From contig OY855916.1 of NCBI GenBank assembly GCA_963693305.1, positions 10,236,001 through 10,300,000 on the forward strand: DNA of 64,000 bases. Direction: 5' to 3'. Position 1 is the first letter of the stretch. Each line of letters opens with the position of its first letter. Positions 10,401 to 24,300 of the stretch are shown piece after piece. A model generated the notes under the pieces. That model saw nothing but the letters and a program-made list of their open reading frames with translations, did no database searches and had not been told where the DNA came from. The position numbers were made by a program, and so were the translations under genes. The DNA comes from Meandrina meandrites. Lineage: Eukaryota > Cnidaria > Anthozoa > Scleractinia > Meandrinidae.

Positions 10401-12342
10401 AGAAGCCGGACAGAATGCATTTGCGTTTATCGCATTGTTAAAAAATCTGTTTACCAATGGCCATGTTCTCAAAGCTACAGCTGAATCTACTAAATACGAT
10501 TCGAGGCCGAGTCAAATAACCCAATATTTACACTGATTTTAATGTTCATATTTTTTTATGGGCAAGCGGTGATAACTCTTCTTTTGACCTGTAATCAGAG
10601 ACAGTGCGTTGGCTACAAATGATTTGAGAGAGGCTGATGTCTAATGCGGCTTTGCTACACTTTCGGTATAATAAATGCTCATATTCACCATTTTAAATAA
10701 TCGCTGCACTAAATCAAGTTTAATTTTTATCACTCACCAATGACTGTATATCATCAGTGATTTCTTTGTCAGAACTCTCCTGTGAAATAAAAGTACATAT
10801 TACACATGTTTGAAAGGATTTAAACCATAAAAAGCAAAAAAAAAAACAAGATAAAAATCTGTGAAATATCACAATCAGGTAGGTGTGTTCAACACTGCAA
10901 CACTGTCAAAAAAAATAAAAAAGTTGACTGTTTGATAAATTCAATTTCAACTATCTCCAAAAATTTATTTATTTTTTCCGAGATTTTCGACGTTGAAAAC
11001 AGCTCTTTTTCTTCGCTTCACAAACGGAACGGTTCGGTGAAACTTCGGAAAATTGTCGTAAATGGATCTTGTGACGTCATATGTGGCGAGCTTCCCCGCG
11101 CAATAAGAACGAAAACATAACAAAGTGTTGTTGTTTTGACTTTCTATTGGGTTGTTTCAATATTTAAAATCCCGATTAAGCCATTGTAACATTCGAAATG
11201 TCCTCTAAAAGACGAGGAGCGATGTAAGGATGGTTTAGAAAGAAAAAAAGGAGAGGATTTTACCGGGGATTTTACGCCAACTGCATGTCATTATCGTCCG
11301 CCATATTTTTCTCTGAAAGCTTCGAGCAGAATTCTCCACTGTTGTCCGAGTTTGAGTTCCAAAAACTTCGAACGAGACCTGGCGCTGCATCAACTATTGC
11401 CAACTTGGAAAGAAAGCCGTTTAGCAAGGCACTAATGCGAAATCCTTTGGGAGAAAGCTACACTGGAGCTAGAGGTAAAGTCGCTTATAAAATAAACGCT
11501 GTACAGGTGTATTGCCTCGGACTTATATCAGATTCAACTTTACAGATGCACAGACTACTTTCTTAATATAACCCTAGTCACTTCATAAACGTCTACCAAA
11601 ATTATAACTTAAACTGTAAATCATGAGGCCTGTATAATCATGATAATATTGGAAGTACAGCAAGGAAATATTGAATAAATTTACAGAAATTTAATTTACT
11701 TGTAGCATGCATTATGTGTTGTGACTGGTCGAATGCTTCTACATTCTTCTATATTATCTTGACCGTCTAAAAAAACTAAATAGTGTAGATATTGAATAAT
11801 AATAATGGTTTTAATGTACAGAACAATAAAACATTTAATAAAACTGCTTCTTGATCTCGAGGGAGGCTTGAATTGTTTGCTATTTGAAATTTGTTATGAA
11901 TGCAAAATACAATAACAGAAGTCCTCCTGGCCTAATATAAGGGACCTTCAGATCATTGTGCGAGTACAAGTACGACTTCAAACCTAGTGCTTATACATCA
12001 GATTGTCACATTTCACTCCAATCTCTTCCCAGTAGTCTTCTTCGCAACTGGCCAGCAACAGGGAGGAGTGAGGGCTTTGGGAACATAACTGGATTGAAAT
12101 TCGAAAGTCGTACTCATACTCCAATCTGAAGGTCCCTATTCTTGGCGCCCAAGGCAAATGTACATACAACGATTTTTCTGGCAATATGATGCGTTAATTC
12201 ATTTGTGGAGGAGTTGAAGGCCAATAGACCATTTTCGTATCCTTGGTATTGGACTGAAACTAGCTTACAAGGGAGGCTTATATGGGGAATTCTCCCACAT
12301 GTAAATGATACTAAGCCTTTTTTCATGACATTCCCTGCACTT

Positions 12343-12375
<33 letters not shown>

Positions 12376-15300
12376 CGAATAAGAAAATGATCTATTTACC
12401 TGCTTAAATTTTGGCCAGCATTCGTTTTACAATGTAAATCAGCCCCTTACATATTCAGGCCCGTAGCCAGGATTTTGCATGGGGGGGGAGGGTGCACATG
12501 AGCACCTCTGGCACTTAATCCCGAGTGCCGCAGGCACGAGAACTTAGGGGGTGTGGCAGTATCCTCCCCCAGGAAATTTTGAAAACATAGGTTATCTCAG
12601 CATTTTGTGCATTTTGAAGACAGTTTGTTAGGAAACAAGGCAGGTAAAAGTGAAGGACATAAGGTAGAATGTATCATTGAAATTAACCTGGAATCACACA
12701 ATTTGGTCCAAAATATACCACACGAATCTACAAATGGTGGACCTTCAACCCAAAGGACCATATTGAATGCAAATAGTAGAAGCACAGAAATACCATTTCC
12801 TTTTACATATTTATTTTGATAATTGTTTTTTCACGTAAGCAAACTTCCAAGGCTCGTGGGCCCTACAGGCCTGACATTTTACACCATCTGTTACATTGCA
12901 AATTCTTTATTTGGTGTACTTCCTAGCTCTCATTATCAGCTGCAAATCAGGCCTAATCTGGCCTTTAAACTGGTTTGTAAAACTGAATGGTAATTCAGCT
13001 TTAATTCCTGGTAATTATTTAGGAGAAATCAAAGGCAAAAACCTGACAAGGCTAGCTCACTTTTTTGTTGTTGTTGAGTACTTTTATCAAGACCCACTGG
13101 CTCAGGAGAATCAGCAACCACTCCAGTACATGTGTCATGACATTAAATAAATAGTATTACTGTAACTAATACTCTTCATAATTTTGTCAGCCCCACAGCT
13201 ATTGACCTATTAAAAATTCCTCATTGACAGCTTTGAGGGTACACCCTTATTAAGCTATATGGGTGTGTTTGGTGCCACAGGGAATAGGGTATTAAAAATA
13301 TTGACCATTTTTTGTGAGCTTTGGCCTAGAATTGGGAATACTTTTAGAAGAAATCCCTATTTGTATTTCATCCCTTGACAAGCAAGATCTGTTCTGGTTT
13401 AAGGTAGAAAATGGAAAATGCATCCTCGGATACTATTCGATCATTGTCTGTGCTAGGTCTGAAATATGGAGGGGAAATACTTTGTTTAGCCTGAAATAGG
13501 GTACAGGTTTGAAAGGTCTTGAAGCATACTTCCAGCCAAATTCTTGAGAGTTCCCCTTCTCCTGTCCTGGGTAAGCATCCCTTATCGTGCAGTATTTGAA
13601 ACGGATTTGACCTCAAAAATCAATATTATGATCAATATGCCCAGGCCTTCTAAAAGTAACTGTACACCACTTATACCTGATAACAAAGACCTCTTGATTA
13701 AATTTTGTTCACAATGCCACCCCCCCCCCCCCCAACCTCCAACCCCATACACCCATAACCAAAAGGAAAGAAATTATACTGTTGTGGGACAACCAAAGCA
13801 CAACGAAACCTGTCATGGATGCCACGTTTTTATCTTGCACCCTTAGCAGGCTGAGCCAAGCTATAACAAATGTATGATGTAACAAATACTACTAAATGCA
13901 TGCAGCAAAGGAACTGACTGACACACAGAGGGTCAAATTGCAGGATCGACATCTCACAGCAACATGCAGTATGGACAAAAACAGATATACATACAAGGAT
14001 ATGCGCAGCAGGGACTTCGTGGTACATATCATGACCACTGTGTACATTGTGAATTTATCCCTGCTACATGCTGCTGTGATGTGTCCTGTGTCAGCACCAT
14101 GGGAACATACATATTTTGCAGATATTTAAACTTCATCCTAAAACTCTATCCCATCCCATTAAAACAATTTAGATATTTTAACAATATATATTTAGGAAAT
14201 TAAATAGTGCTAAAACAAAATCTTTGTAAAGGATAAAAAAGCAGTTACAGAGGATCAAATACACGACATGCATCAGATTGTTCCCCACTTTATTGAAGAA
14301 GTAATTTCAAAACTCATCTAGTATATAAATATATAAAAGCCAGTTTACATGGAAGTATAAATTCCCTGCATAGTCCCGGGGTTTGGGGGGGGGGGGGGAG
14401 TTACATTGACTGGTGCATAAAGGATGCTTCTGACCTACTTAATCACCTACATGGTGCATAAAGAACACACAACACAAGCAGAACTCTGATGCTTAAAGCT
14501 GATGTTTTTCAGATATTTCAAGCTGTGTTAATCTAGCGAGCAAACTGCATGGCTTTCAGTAAAAATATCATGACATGACAGCTGTCCGGTTGGCCATTAT
14601 TTCCAGAAACGCAAACACACATCCATAACATACTTTACTGACGAATAAGTAATTGCATAGAAGCATAAAATCAAGACATAGACGTAACAGCAGTTGTTAT
14701 TGTATTTATTAGGCTCACCAATCTACCTGGCCAATTTCTTCGTTCTTGATATTATATAAACCGCCATCTTGTTCAGTCGCCGAGTCGGATTCACCCGAAA
14801 AATTGATCAATATACATTGCCCGATATCTGTGATTCGAACAGATATGGCTGTATTTGGACATTTTGAACGCTCGAATGAAGGTCTTCATCGGTTTCAACC
14901 AACGGCTAGTCCATAAACTCTGGAAATACATCGAACAAACCCGAGGATTCTGAAGGATTTTCAGGGGAATTTATGGGGTTCAAGGAAACATGTGAAAACA
15001 AGCTCACCACACGTGACGTCACAAATACCTTTATTCGTTACCATTCCAAGCGCGGCCATTTCTGGTTCGTTTTCGTAAAGCCGTCGGAAATCGTCGGATT
15101 TTCATCTCCTGAGCGCCACAATTCGCACAAAAACCAATTCTGAGAGTTGGTTATGATTAATGTTGCCATGTAGGACAGGTTTTTGGACAAAAGAAAAATT
15201 TCCCAATTTCGTTGCATTTGACCTTTAAACATTTCCTCTATATTAGAAATAAAGCATGTATTGATTAATGGCCCAAATTTCAGGATTCTCCCACACATCA

Positions 15301-18300
15301 AAACATTTCAAATTCCCTAACTCTCTCATGGGGTATATACTTGGGTTTCATGAGTGCCATGCGCAGGGCATACCAGGTGTGTGGCATGGAGTATAAACTC
15401 CTGAAAACAAAAATGATTTACTTGAAAAGTTACCTTTGAGCGAGACTTGCCATTCCTATACCTTCGTTGTTCACTGAAGCCCGCACATGTTTCATGATTC
15501 CTTCTTCATTGAATCCTACTTCAGGCATTGCACACTGGGATGCAATTTCAGAGGCGAAAGTTGCAGAGTCTGTTTTCATCTGTGGAGAATTGAACTTTGC
15601 AACGTGTCCTTTTCATCGGGCTGACGCTAACAAAAATCCCAACCAAGAAAAAAACCAACCACAATGCCTCAAGACTGCCTCGTCATATAATAAATATAAT
15701 TATTAAATTCTCAACCTCGGATATTGCATTTCTAGCTTTGTGATTGGTTTACTGAATCCCGGTTATCAGCCAATATACTTATGTTTGACCTTATATGGGA
15801 ATCGAGTATGGCAAGTGCCGCTCAGCTAAAATCTTCGTGCGGGAAGCGAAAGTTCCATCAGAAAAATGGCAAAATTGGCGAGCTCTATAGGCTTATGCAA
15901 GAAATAATCGACAGTGCTTTCCCTAAAACCACACAAATACCACAAAAATGCCATAGTTGACTCAATTACGTAAAACTGAAAGGATTGATGCGAAATGTTT
16001 AATCGTAAATGTACAACCAGAGCGACTGAACGAAGAAAAGCGGCAAATATTTACGGGAAGACCAGAAAACTGACACAAATGCATTCAGTTCCATTCAGTG
16101 TTCGACGTAAAATAAGGTTCAGCACTCCAGTTAAGTTTGTTACCTTTCAATCTTGATCTTGTCCTTTTATACTTCAATAAACTTCATAGAATCTGAGTGT
16201 AATTTCGTTTCAGCATAATGTAGTAGTCTTGATGACAGCCGTGGAGCCGTAAACAAGTACAATATGTAAACACTTGCTTCGCTCGTCTTGCACAAGGCGT
16301 ATAATTTCCAGAAAAGCTATTGCTTCGGATCTTCCCGTAAACCTTAATTGTTCTCACAATTTTCCAGGATGAAGAGACGATTTACGAGGAGACTGTCCGA
16401 GGAAAATCTTTAGAAGAAAACTCTCTCGCTCGCTTTCCTCGCGTGTTTCATTCAACTCAAGAAGTGAACACCGTGCCACAAATTTTCCCGCCTCCTCATA
16501 CTATCACTTCGTTTACAACAAAATGAAATGTCCAGTTGATTTATACTAAAGAAGAATTTAATAAAACAATTATTCCATTCGCCCTTGTTGGATACCAGTG
16601 GTTATAGCCAACTCGGCGCTTCGCGCCTCGTTGGCTATTTACCACCTCGTATCCAACAAGGGCTCATGGAATAATTGTTAAATATTTCGTGGTGAAAAGA
16701 TAACAAAAGTTGCATTTGAAGTATACCAGTATTCTTGCCACAAGACAATCTTGAAAATAGAAATTCCCACGAATCTCTATAAAGTATATAGTTATTTTTA
16801 ATGTCATTGTCGCAAAATATGGCTCCTAAGAAGTAACCAAAGACAAAGACAAAATAAAACTGAAAAGACAGAAAATAGGCATGTATATTTTTTTCCAGAC
16901 ACTCACAGCTCTGTTCATCAAACCATAACAAAGCCAAATGAAATGTTACCTTATTGGATTTAATCTCAAATGGTCAGATAAATGATTGTTGTAACGACAT
17001 CAACTGCAATTATTTCCAAATCGATTGGACTTTATCGTATGAGCTGTATTGCTTGTGTTTTGAGAATTGAAGGCCCCCAACTGCTAGAAGAGCGCGTTGT
17101 CCTCTTTTTAGGTGGTTGAGTGTTCTTTTGAGTTATTTCTTTCTATTTTGAACTCCTAATCGGTGTTTCTTATTTGCAAGAGGACAGAAATATTGTCTTT
17201 AAAATGAAGAAGCGACCTTGTGATATGCCATGTTCCTTCAAAGATTCATAAAAGCAAGCTATTGATTGGCTGGCTGCCACTGATTGACTGGCTGCTTTTG
17301 AATATCCCAGATATCTGAACCAACGAATGTATCAAAATTCTCAAATGCTGCAAAAATTATAAAAGTGTCATTGCTGTTGTTGTTGTTTTTTTGTGTATTT
17401 GTTTGCTGTTTTTGTTTTGTTTTGCTTTTTTTGGAGGGGGTGGGGGGGGGGGGGGAACGGAAAGGCAAGAAAAGCAATGGAAACATGAGTTTTAACACCT
17501 AATTTGAGAACTTTCACTAGTGGTCTTGGTCCATAGCAGTATTTGAACAAAGAAGGAAACTGTTCTAGATCTCCAAAACATGAATGCTCAAGAAAAAAAA
17601 TATTAACATAGAGTTAAATTGCTTTCAACCTATCAAATGTACTCGATACTGTACAAAAGTAAGTTAAAAAAATTTGACGAAAATTTTAATTGGATTCAAA
17701 CAATAGGTGATTAGAACTTTCATTTGGCATTCAGTAAAAATTTGTTTCTTTTGAACTGTCATTCTTTTTCGACAACATTTGGCAAATTTTAGCGAATTTC
17801 GTCAAATATCGTTTGCATTACTTTTGCACAGTATCACATTTTCAGCATTACAGTGTCTTTGGAAGATTTACTTTTAAAATTGGGGCTGTTTTGTCTTTCA
17901 CATACGTTTCCGGTCTTTATTCCTGGCAATAGCTTATATTAGTTACCAGTTCATGTAGGTCTTCATTTTCCAGGTGTCAGTACATGGGAGATGATTGCCA
18001 ATTATTAAAATTGTGAACTTGGATATTATTACTGGTTACTAATAATTAATTAGGAATATGGTGTAATTCATTTTTACAGTGCCAAGTGTTGCTCCAAACT
18101 TGACTGTGACTGTTATCAATTCTACTGCTGTAGATGTCTCTTGGCAGGTAGGAAATTGTATATGCATTATTGCATTAAGAGCAAATGCCCACAAAATTCA
18201 GTCAATCCACGGCCAGGGTCAAAATTTTGATTTCGCTCATATTTTGTCTATAGATAGGCATTACCAAATGAACAAACGTGGTGTAGTTTGTTTTTCCAAA

Positions 18301-21300
18301 GACCGCTTCAATTTGGCGAAAATCAAGAAAAACTATTTCTGCTGTCGGCGACTTCAAAACACCCAAAATTTGAGACAAAATCGGCTGCTTGCAAAACTTT
18401 GCTTGCATGCAAAAGGCGTGGAATTTGGGGAAAATTTTTTCCAGTGTATTAATTTATGAAGACTTTTACTCCTAGTTTAGTGGTAAATTTTCATCTTAGC
18501 GATAATCTGGAAGGTAAACAATAATATTTTAACACTGCTTATTTTTCAAGCGACAGAAGTTTTAATTCAACTTGAAAGACGCGATTACAATTTTAAGCAT
18601 GTGCTACACCTTGGTTTTTCCTCAAACTTAAGCTATAAGGTATTTAAACATTGTACTACAACATATGTAAAAACTGGCTTGGGTAATTTAGTTTGAAGAT
18701 CACACGAAGTCTTCGAAGTTGAACGAATTTCGGCTGAAATATGAGATATTTGCATAATTATAAAACGTTGCATTGTTGTTGTTGTGATGGCTGAACTTGT
18801 TTAAATGATTTCTGATGTGAAATCACTTACCTCAATGTCTTCTTCGGTCTTCTTCTTTCGCCGGTAATTGACTTTATGTCTCCAGCTGATCCGTACATGT
18901 TTCCCGAGGTTATTATCCAAGAACTGGCGAGAGTGGCGTGAACAGCAGAATTCATTACAATTATACCTCATTGAATCCTTTGCTGTCAATTTTGATATTA
19001 TGTGCATTTCAAAAGATTTACACCTTTCCTAATGGCGCAAAGTTTCACAGCAAAACTTCCAATTAAGCTTCCAGAGTGCCTGTAAGGCTAAGGTAGGGTT
19101 TATTCTTATGCTTCTAACTTGCGAGGTTATTCTCAGTTCTTTCTGTTTGACGGTGATTACGGGAGTTGCGTGACAGAACAATGCCCTTCGCACCGGGAGG
19201 GTGTAGGGAAACAATGATCACGGATAGGAACCAAAAAAAAAATTGTTGGAAGAAATGCTTCTGTTACCTTAACTGAGTTCACGCTTTGTAAATATTTGTC
19301 AATTTTCTTAGTATTAATCAAGTCACAAATTATTGCTTTTATTTATAGTCCATTGTCTGGTGCAGTCTAATATCATAGTACAATTTAACCTGTAAGGAGG
19401 TAAAAAGAGCCTATAAAAGAATAAAAATTCATTGGCTTCTTTTTCAAAAACTTACAAATAGCGTTATCACAAGTGGCAGGTCTAATTGTTAAGGCAACTG
19501 CCATAGAATTATTATTACAACTCTAATATCGTGTAATTCCGCTTTATTTTTAGTTAACAATTGGTCTGAACTTCTGAACTGAATGTTAGGAATCCAAAAT
19601 ACTAAAGGCTTCAGTGACGCCAAATTTTGCTGGCTGTATATTTACTCTTTTCGATCATATTCAGGGGCATAGCCAAGGGGGAGGGGGGGGGTGTCCTGGG
19701 GTGCTCGTGACCCCCTCCCCCCCCCTTTTAAGTAAACAATATACAAATCTTTTAATTCAGGTGGCGAAAAAGCGCGAATCCAAAGAATCGACATGTCATT
19801 TATCTTTTCTAGTGCTGGATAGTTACATACTTCATTTTCAGGACCTAGCATCTGCAGTGGACCATGTAAGAACCCTGGGTGTGACACAGTGTGATCCCCC
19901 AACCCACTCTTGGAAAGTCCTAACTAGGACGCTGATATTTCCACAATATTTCACAATTAAGGTATTAGACTAAAACGTGGCCTGTCAGTGGGTGACTCTG
20001 CCTGGGTCCAACCTGGATGATGCTGTGACGACTCATCATCTCTAGCGAGAACTGTATATAACATGTTAACAGAAGTTTATACTTCTGGCCTTATTGAATG
20101 CCCTATAGAACACTACTTTCTCATGTTGAGTAAGTGGGAGTAAGGAGCTTTCGTCTTCCCCTTGTTGCCGGCAATTGGGATATACTTTGATAGCCTGAAT
20201 TTTAATTTCAGATTCGGATTTTCAGATTGGGTGGATTAAGAGCAACTTCGTGAAGAATTTCGCTATCTTAACGTACCGAAGACTTCGTCATTCTTTGCGT
20301 TCTGCTTTTTGTCAAAATCACTTTCAGTTAGACCAGTCTTGGGAAGAAAACTGAAATCTGCTGGCGTGTCAGAAATTCAGAATTGGTAAAAAGGCGGTTA
20401 AATTCCCACTGCTCTCCCGGCCGGGCAGTCATCGTGGCCTTGACTACTGACGCTGTATCCACTTTCTGGCCGTTTGCTTTCCCAATAAGGAATTTGCTGG
20501 AAAAATAATCTTTCTGCTTTTCTGTAAATCGTGTTCTTCAAACGTGACTGGACTTCCGGGACCCATCCGATTGGTACACACTGTAGATTCGAAAGGATTA
20601 GTCGCTTTCTAAGTTCCTGTATCGGTGACACACCACCTGCAGACGGTTCCTGTTGCATAGTCGAGCACTGCACTGTCAAGAAGTAGTTTATGTTCTGAAG
20701 TACGTTCATGTTTTCCAAGGTCCAGATGGTGCTGCAAGGAGGAAAATCTCTAATACGTTTCTAAGCATCTTTTCCGTTGACAAGAGAAAAAACGGTTGAG
20801 GTACCAGTCGCAGCCACAGTCGCAGCCCCAATGTAACATCGACACACGGAATACTCCCGATGACTGGACAGAATCTACCATTTTCTCAGAAGCTTACTAG
20901 ATGTTAGACCCTTGTTTTATGTGGACTCTCGTGACCTCTCTCGTGTGCCATTCAATAGACGCCGCCTTCCGACCACATAATTATAATCAATAATTCGTGT
21001 TTTTCGATTGGGGACAGCAAATGAAATAATCGACTCAAGATATCTCAAAAGCAAAAAAAAAAAAAACACTTTTAGCGGGGTGAGTCATAAACAAAAAATG
21101 TCGTTTACCAAAAAATAAAGACCCCCACCTCTATATGCTTATATTGGAAGCACTTAACATATGTCCGGAAACTCGACATCTCCAACCAATACCCAAATTA
21201 TAACAGTACGTTGTAGAAATTAATCGGTGGATTATAAAATAAAGAAACCCCTTTCTGGCTTGCTAGTATATTAGAGGATAATGCCCCTGGCTGAAAGACT

Positions 21301-24300
21301 GTCCCTTTTTCACAGTTGCCCGCAAAGCTTCGCTTTTCGGCCAAATGGAATTCGGACAATCGATATTCGTGGAGCTGGAAAAGATGCGTGCTTTTGCCAG
21401 AATTAATTCAACAAAGTGCCACTATTAAAAGGAATACATTCCTCTATTTTGTTCCTGTCCCTTTTGTCAAGGCCACATTGGCCTCCCACAGTTGAGGTGT
21501 AAACAAAACTGGATGGTTAGTTAAATTAAGTACTACAAGCAAACAGAATACATTATTATAAAACCTTTTCTTTGTGTTTTTTTTGCGAATGACTTGTCCT
21601 CGTCACGCAACACCTTCTATCTACGGGGCAACAGTAAGGCTACGCTGATCACTGCACTCCTTCTCAATTCACGACTTTGTTCTAACCAATTAAGAGAAAA
21701 AAGCCCTTCCCCCAATAATATTAAATAAATAAATGTGATATCAGAGGTTTGTTAAACTACACGTAAATGTTCGGCCATGACCTTCATTCAATATAAAGGT
21801 CAAATTAAAACAGCGGACTTCTAAATCAGTACATTTTAGCTTCAAAGAAGTCAACAACAGGCAGAATACGTGCCACATGTTTAAGGAAAAGGATTTTAAA
21901 TTCGATGTTTACACTTAAATCAGATTTCTGCTCGGGGAGTGCCCAGGAAGTGCCATGGATCCATTTGGTAGTGAAAGAGCGCTTGCGTTAATTATTCAAT
22001 TATCTCATATTTCATCTGAAAATTTGCTCAACTTCGAAGACTTCGTGTGACCAGCAAACTAAATTACCCAAGCCAGTTTTTACACATGTTCTAGAACAAT
22101 GTTTAAATATCTCATAGCTTAAGTTTGAGGAAAAACCAAGGTATAGCACATGCTTAAAATTGTAATCGCGTTTTTCAAGTTGAATTAAAACTTCTGTCGC
22201 TTGAAAAATACGCAGTGTTAAAATATTATTGTTTACCTTCCAGATTATCGCTAAGATGAAAATTTACCACTAAACTAGGAGTAAAAGTCTTCATAAATTA
22301 ATACACTGGAAAAGATTTTCGCCAAATTCCATACCTTTTGCATGCAAGCAAAGTTTTACAAGCAGCCGATTTTGTCTCAAATTTTGCGTGTTTTGAAGTC
22401 GCCGACAGCAGTAATAGTTTTTCTCGATTTTCGACAAATTGAAGCGGTCTTTGGAAAAACAAACTACACCACGTTTTGTTATTTGGTAATGTCTATCTAT
22501 AGACAAAATATGAAGGAAATCAAAATTTTGAGCCTGGCCGCGAAATTTCAATTTTGCGCGATTTTAACTGGCATTCGCTCTTAAGGTCTTAACCAAATAA
22601 TAGGAACATTTCCTACTTTGGTGGGTGCTCTGTGATCTTGTGAAGTCCTGTGAGCAGTAGTGGAATAATATAAACCAGAGTATTTAGTTGAAATAAATTG
22701 CAGACCACTGATAAAGATTAACTCTCATTACATTTCATAACAAAAAAACCTATAATACCCATTTATTTATTACACACGTGATGCTTTCGGCATTGCTTAT
22801 CTTAGCTAAAGAAAGGCCTAGCTCACCAAGAATCTCTCTGTAGCTCAGTGGACAGAGTCACGCGTCACTGGAATCTGGGAGGTCATTGATTCATTCATTG
22901 GTTTATATTGTTAGAGTCACAGCAAATTTTAAGGGGCTTTAACAGATTTTAACAGATTTTTGAACAGCCAAAATATATATATTTGTGTCGAAGGAAACCC
23001 AGAAATACTGGTCCATGTTTACGACTATTTTGCGTCGTGTCTAAATTTAAAGGAATTTAATTGACGTCGAGGTGGCAAATAATGTGAATGTTCTCGAATC
23101 TTTGCCAAAATGTTGATTACTAGTTGGAATCATTTCCAGTCAAAACTCTATAGCTATCGCCAGGGTCTGGATTTTGTCCGTAATAGGGAGTGTCCGTTAT
23201 TGCAAGGTGTCCGTAGGGCGAGAGTTGACTGTATCTTCCTTTAGATGTTCAAAGATAATCTCAATTCTACAGTTTAGACCAAAAAACCGTGAAATCCCCG
23301 TACGTGACAGAGCTCCTTCAGAAGAAATAGGTACTTCCTGTACAGATGGGTACACAAATGAAGTCACAAGTGAATCCTTTTGAGTTCATTCTGATGTAAA
23401 TCATCATTATTATTATTACATAGATGCTTACTAAAGAGGAAGCCAGAGGTACAATCTTGGGCTATTACATTTTGTACAGAAAACGAGCTGATGTACTTTG
23501 GGAGAATAAAACTGTTAATGGAAAAGGCACCACTTCTTTCCTGGTGACATCATTAGACAAGTTTACCATCTATGAGTATGCTATGCAGGCTTTTAATAGC
23601 AGAGGTGTCAGTGTCTTGAGTACTGCCTTGCAGAAAAGGACAGCTGAAGACAGTAAGTTTTATTCACACGTGCATTCCTTGATCATTAATAATCTGAGAA
23701 TATCAATTTTTGCATTTCCCCATTGACTTTTACCAGAATTGAAAGTTGACACTAAAGCTCTCCTATCCTGCCCTGTCCTGTCCTATTCTTCTCTATTGTA
23801 TTCCATTCCATTCTATTTAGATCTGTGTGTGTGACAATCTTGTACTTTCATGTGAACATCAGTACTTAAATTCTGCGGCTGCGTCCCACATTCGTAGCAA
23901 TTTTCACCTTATTTCTAATTCTTCGTCAATGGTTTTTACCGCTCGAAGATATGCGTTAGGACGATGACAAGATGCCAAGAAGAGGTTTCAATTTTTCAGA
24001 CGGAAAATTGAGCTCTTTTGTTTCAATTTCGTAAGTCTAGAAGTGTGAAAGATTAGAAATTTCGTTTTTCAGTTCCAGACCCAGATACAATATCTGTTCA
24101 TCAAACAGGAGAGGTTGATTTGCAGATTTGCATTTGAGGTCCAAGGCAGTGGTCATAGGTAGATTTTTTCCTTTCTGCATTAAATTGCTCATGAAATGAA
24201 ATTTTTGATTTCATGCTCCGCTGAATCGTAATTTTCCAGTTTAAGCAATAGTGAAGCGCGCGGTCTAAAAGTTTTCTTGTCTTGAAGTTGGCCATTTCGA

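Larger units (their letters stand above)
9844..16683. mobile_element. 6.8-kb region bounded by about 475-bp inverted repeats (composite transposon or two copies of one repeat)
   Basis: The left arm 9844-10318 and right arm about 16190-16683 are homologous in inverted orientation over their whole length. The outer tips read AACAATTATTCCATGAGCCC and its reverse complement. Each arm begins with its own palindrome around a GTTGGATACGAGG / CCAACGAGGC motif that I know as a very common cnidarian repeat. The interior holds other repeats and no intact transposase. Two independent opposite insertions are as likely as one large TIR transposon. Confidence 0.5.
7425..18079. other. 10.7-kb first intron, rich in inverted repeats
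   Basis: No FN3 or Ig exon was recognised. Contents: an inverted repeat pair at 9349-9812; a larger pair with arms 9844-10318 and 16190-16683; palindromic elements at 11940-12136 and 12223-12396; a single hAT-like end at 12456; C or G runs near 13718, 14386 and 17445. A possible minus-strand exon at 15434-15579 is listed as a finding. Confidence 0.6.
18179..22580. mobile_element. 4.4-kb DNA transposon with about 590-bp terminal inverted repeats, TTAA target
   Basis: The left arm 18179 to about 18770 and right arm about 21990-22580 are inverted copies with scattered differences. The tips read GAGCAAATGCC and GGCATTCGCTC, each bordered by TTAA (18175-18178, 22581-22584). Long TIRs with a TTAA target fit Kolobok- or piggyBac-like elements (family knowledge). 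The interior has two minus-strand frames without recognised domains (18833-19007 ending at a GTAAGT-type donor, and 20398-20718) and a hAT-like fragment near 19662. No intact transposase is visible, so the copy is probably dead or non-autonomous. Confidence 0.7.
18148..23423. other. 5.3-kb phase-0 intron inside FN3 domain 1
   Basis: Mostly filled by a TTAA-flanked element (18179-22580) that starts only 31 bases after the donor. The right end carries a decayed tRNA-derived SINE (22833-22893). No exon of the host gene was recognised. Confidence 0.7.

Noticed and set aside
11285..11566. 93-residue frame MSLSSAIFFSESFEQN..
   Set aside because: A donor-like GTAAAG follows GAR, but no acceptor, family or phase partner was found and a second frame is equally open. 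It lies in a repeat-rich intron.
18202..18459. Open frames on both strands in the left TIR arm (and 22291-22584 in the right arm)
   Set aside because: They mirror each other because the arms are inverted repeats. There is no recognisable domain and the changes between copies are not codon-like.
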